A DNA stretch of 35,027 bases from Myxococcales bacterium (GTDB taxonomy: Bacteria > Myxococcota_A > Bradymonadia > Bradymonadales > Bradymonadaceae). Below are positions 34,444 to 35,027 of the stretch, piece after piece. The number at the start of each line of letters is the position of its first letter. The first letter of the stretch is position 1. The translations under genes were made by a program, and so were the position numbers. The stretch covers positions 1 to 35,027 of the forward strand of contig SKQC01000115.1 in NCBI GenBank assembly GCA_007119175.1. The letters are read 5' to 3'. The notes beneath the pieces are model-generated. The model did no database searches. It had not been told where the DNA came from and worked only from the letters and a program-made list of their open reading frames with translations.

Positions 34444-35027
34444 TCATTCCGTGCTCATCCAGCCCCAACCAAAGTTGGGGCCGTCGCCGGCGTCGACCTG
34501 CGGTTCGGCACCGTCGACGTAAAACCGTGGAAAGCTCCTGATGGGCCCGATATAGGTGACGCAATCGCCGGGATAAATGAAATCGGAGCTAGTCTTAAAC
34601 GTTGTGGTAAACCCGCCGCCCAATCCGTAATTCATTTCAAAGCAAACGTCGCCGGCGCAGCTCCAACTGGTGTCAGTCAGCTCGCCGACCAGTCGCACGA
34701 TACGCCCGTGATGTTCCTCGAGATCGAGTTCATCGTCGCCGAGCTCGACATAAGAGACCTCGGTGTCCTCCTCGTCGATCTCCCAATTGGCGTACTCTCT
34801 GATCTGGGGCGTTCCATGAAAGACCTCGACGGAATCGACATCAAAGCTGACCCGATCACCGACATTTGGCTCATCATCGACCGGATCCTCGGGAGCGGCC
34901 CGGAAATAAAGGCCAGTATCGGCATCGCCGAGCCAGAAATTGGCCGCGGATATATACTCGACGGCAGTGACTGTGGCACCGTCGACTTCGATAGTATCGT
35001 CGAATTCGATCTCGATGATCTGGTCGG
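34444..35027 (-). CDS. Partial gene, C-terminal ~194 residues of a probable exported OB-fold-like protein
   Basis: The minus-strand frame is open from the window edge to a stop at 34446-34444; the true start lies beyond 35027. The visible part reads IEVDGATVTAVEYISAANFWLGDADTGLYF, then PNVGDRVSFDVDSVEVFHGTPQI, HHGRIVRLVGELTDTSWSCAGDVCFEMNYG and a C-terminus GPNFGWGWMSTE. The pattern of 'dG..vtav......FWlgD...gly' followed by 'vGd.vsf.v' resembles OB-fold domains of secreted bacterial proteins. The Asp/Glu-rich composition and a probable disulfide pair (WSCAGDVCFE) suggest export. Fold call by eye only; no function assigned. Confidence 0.6.
   Translation of the reverse strand, partial: DQIIEIEFDDTIEVDGATVTAVEYISAANFWLGDADTGLYFRAAPEDPVDDEPNVGDRVSFDVDSVEVFHGTPQIREYANWEIDEEDTEVSYVELGDDELDLEEHHGRIVRLVGELTDTSWSCAGDVCFEMNYGLGGGFTTTFKTSSDFIYPGDCVTYIGPIRSFPRFYVDGAEPQVDAGDGPNFGWGWMSTE

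Overview
The window reads as chromosomal DNA from a GC-rich, Gram-negative, deltaproteobacterial-type organism, most likely Myxococcota and possibly a Bradymonadales-like predator. This is an inference. It rests on lipoproteins with long Asp/Ala/Pro-rich linkers after the lipid-anchor Cys, Cys-rich 'DDGVQNGEETDVDCGG' modules as in myxobacterial surface proteins, a kinase-ATPase-TPR protein of the PknK type, and a fused IcmF mutase. No rRNA, tRNA, CRISPR array, phage gene or intact insertion sequence was seen.

Layout. 1-5.6 kb is a surface/secreted block: two tandem paralogous metzincin lipoproteins (minus strand) and, divergently, a large lipoprotein with Cys-rich modules and three fibrinogen-like modules. 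5.6-7.5 kb is an ABC-F ATPase of the Uup type. 7.5-8.0 kb is a non-coding repeat island: 31-bp inverted repeats enclosing a 37-bp minisatellite. 8.0-11.2 kb is icmF (fused B12-dependent acyl-CoA mutase and its G-protein chaperone). 11.4-17.9 kb is a complete minus-strand SUF iron-sulfur operon in the order rrf2-sufB-sufC-sufD-sufS-sufU-nfu, with a good promoter overlapped by a palindrome that may be the regulator's operator. 18.2-20.3 kb is an NAD-dependent DNA ligase with an altered zinc-ligand set. 20.5-21.8 kb is a receiver-histidine kinase protein.

21.7-28.4 kb is a tightly packed minus-strand cluster, era-der-(PknK-like kinase)-methyltransferase, which joins two ribosome-assembly GTPases to a signalling kinase. 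From a start codon interlocked with that of era, a plus-strand set runs the other way: small TPR lipoprotein, ABC permease, ABC ATPase (28.4-31.1 kb). 31.1-33.8 kb (minus) holds a membrane-anchored protein with carboxypeptidase-regulatory-like and PDZ-like domains, and a TPR protein. 33.8-34.4 kb is intergenic with hairpin repeats and a small coding-like fragment. The right edge cuts a minus-strand gene of which only the C-terminal ~194 residues are visible.

Most of the core (suf, era, der, icmF, uup, ligA) is conventional. The less usual points are the kinase-methyltransferase pair attached to era-der, the era/lipoprotein start-codon interlock, the repeat island that touches the icmF stop codon, the His-for-Cys ligand in the ligase, and the secreted protease/fibrinogen-like block. 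No single feature is clear proof of an undescribed system. The era-der-kinase-methyltransferase cluster is the best candidate for follow-up.
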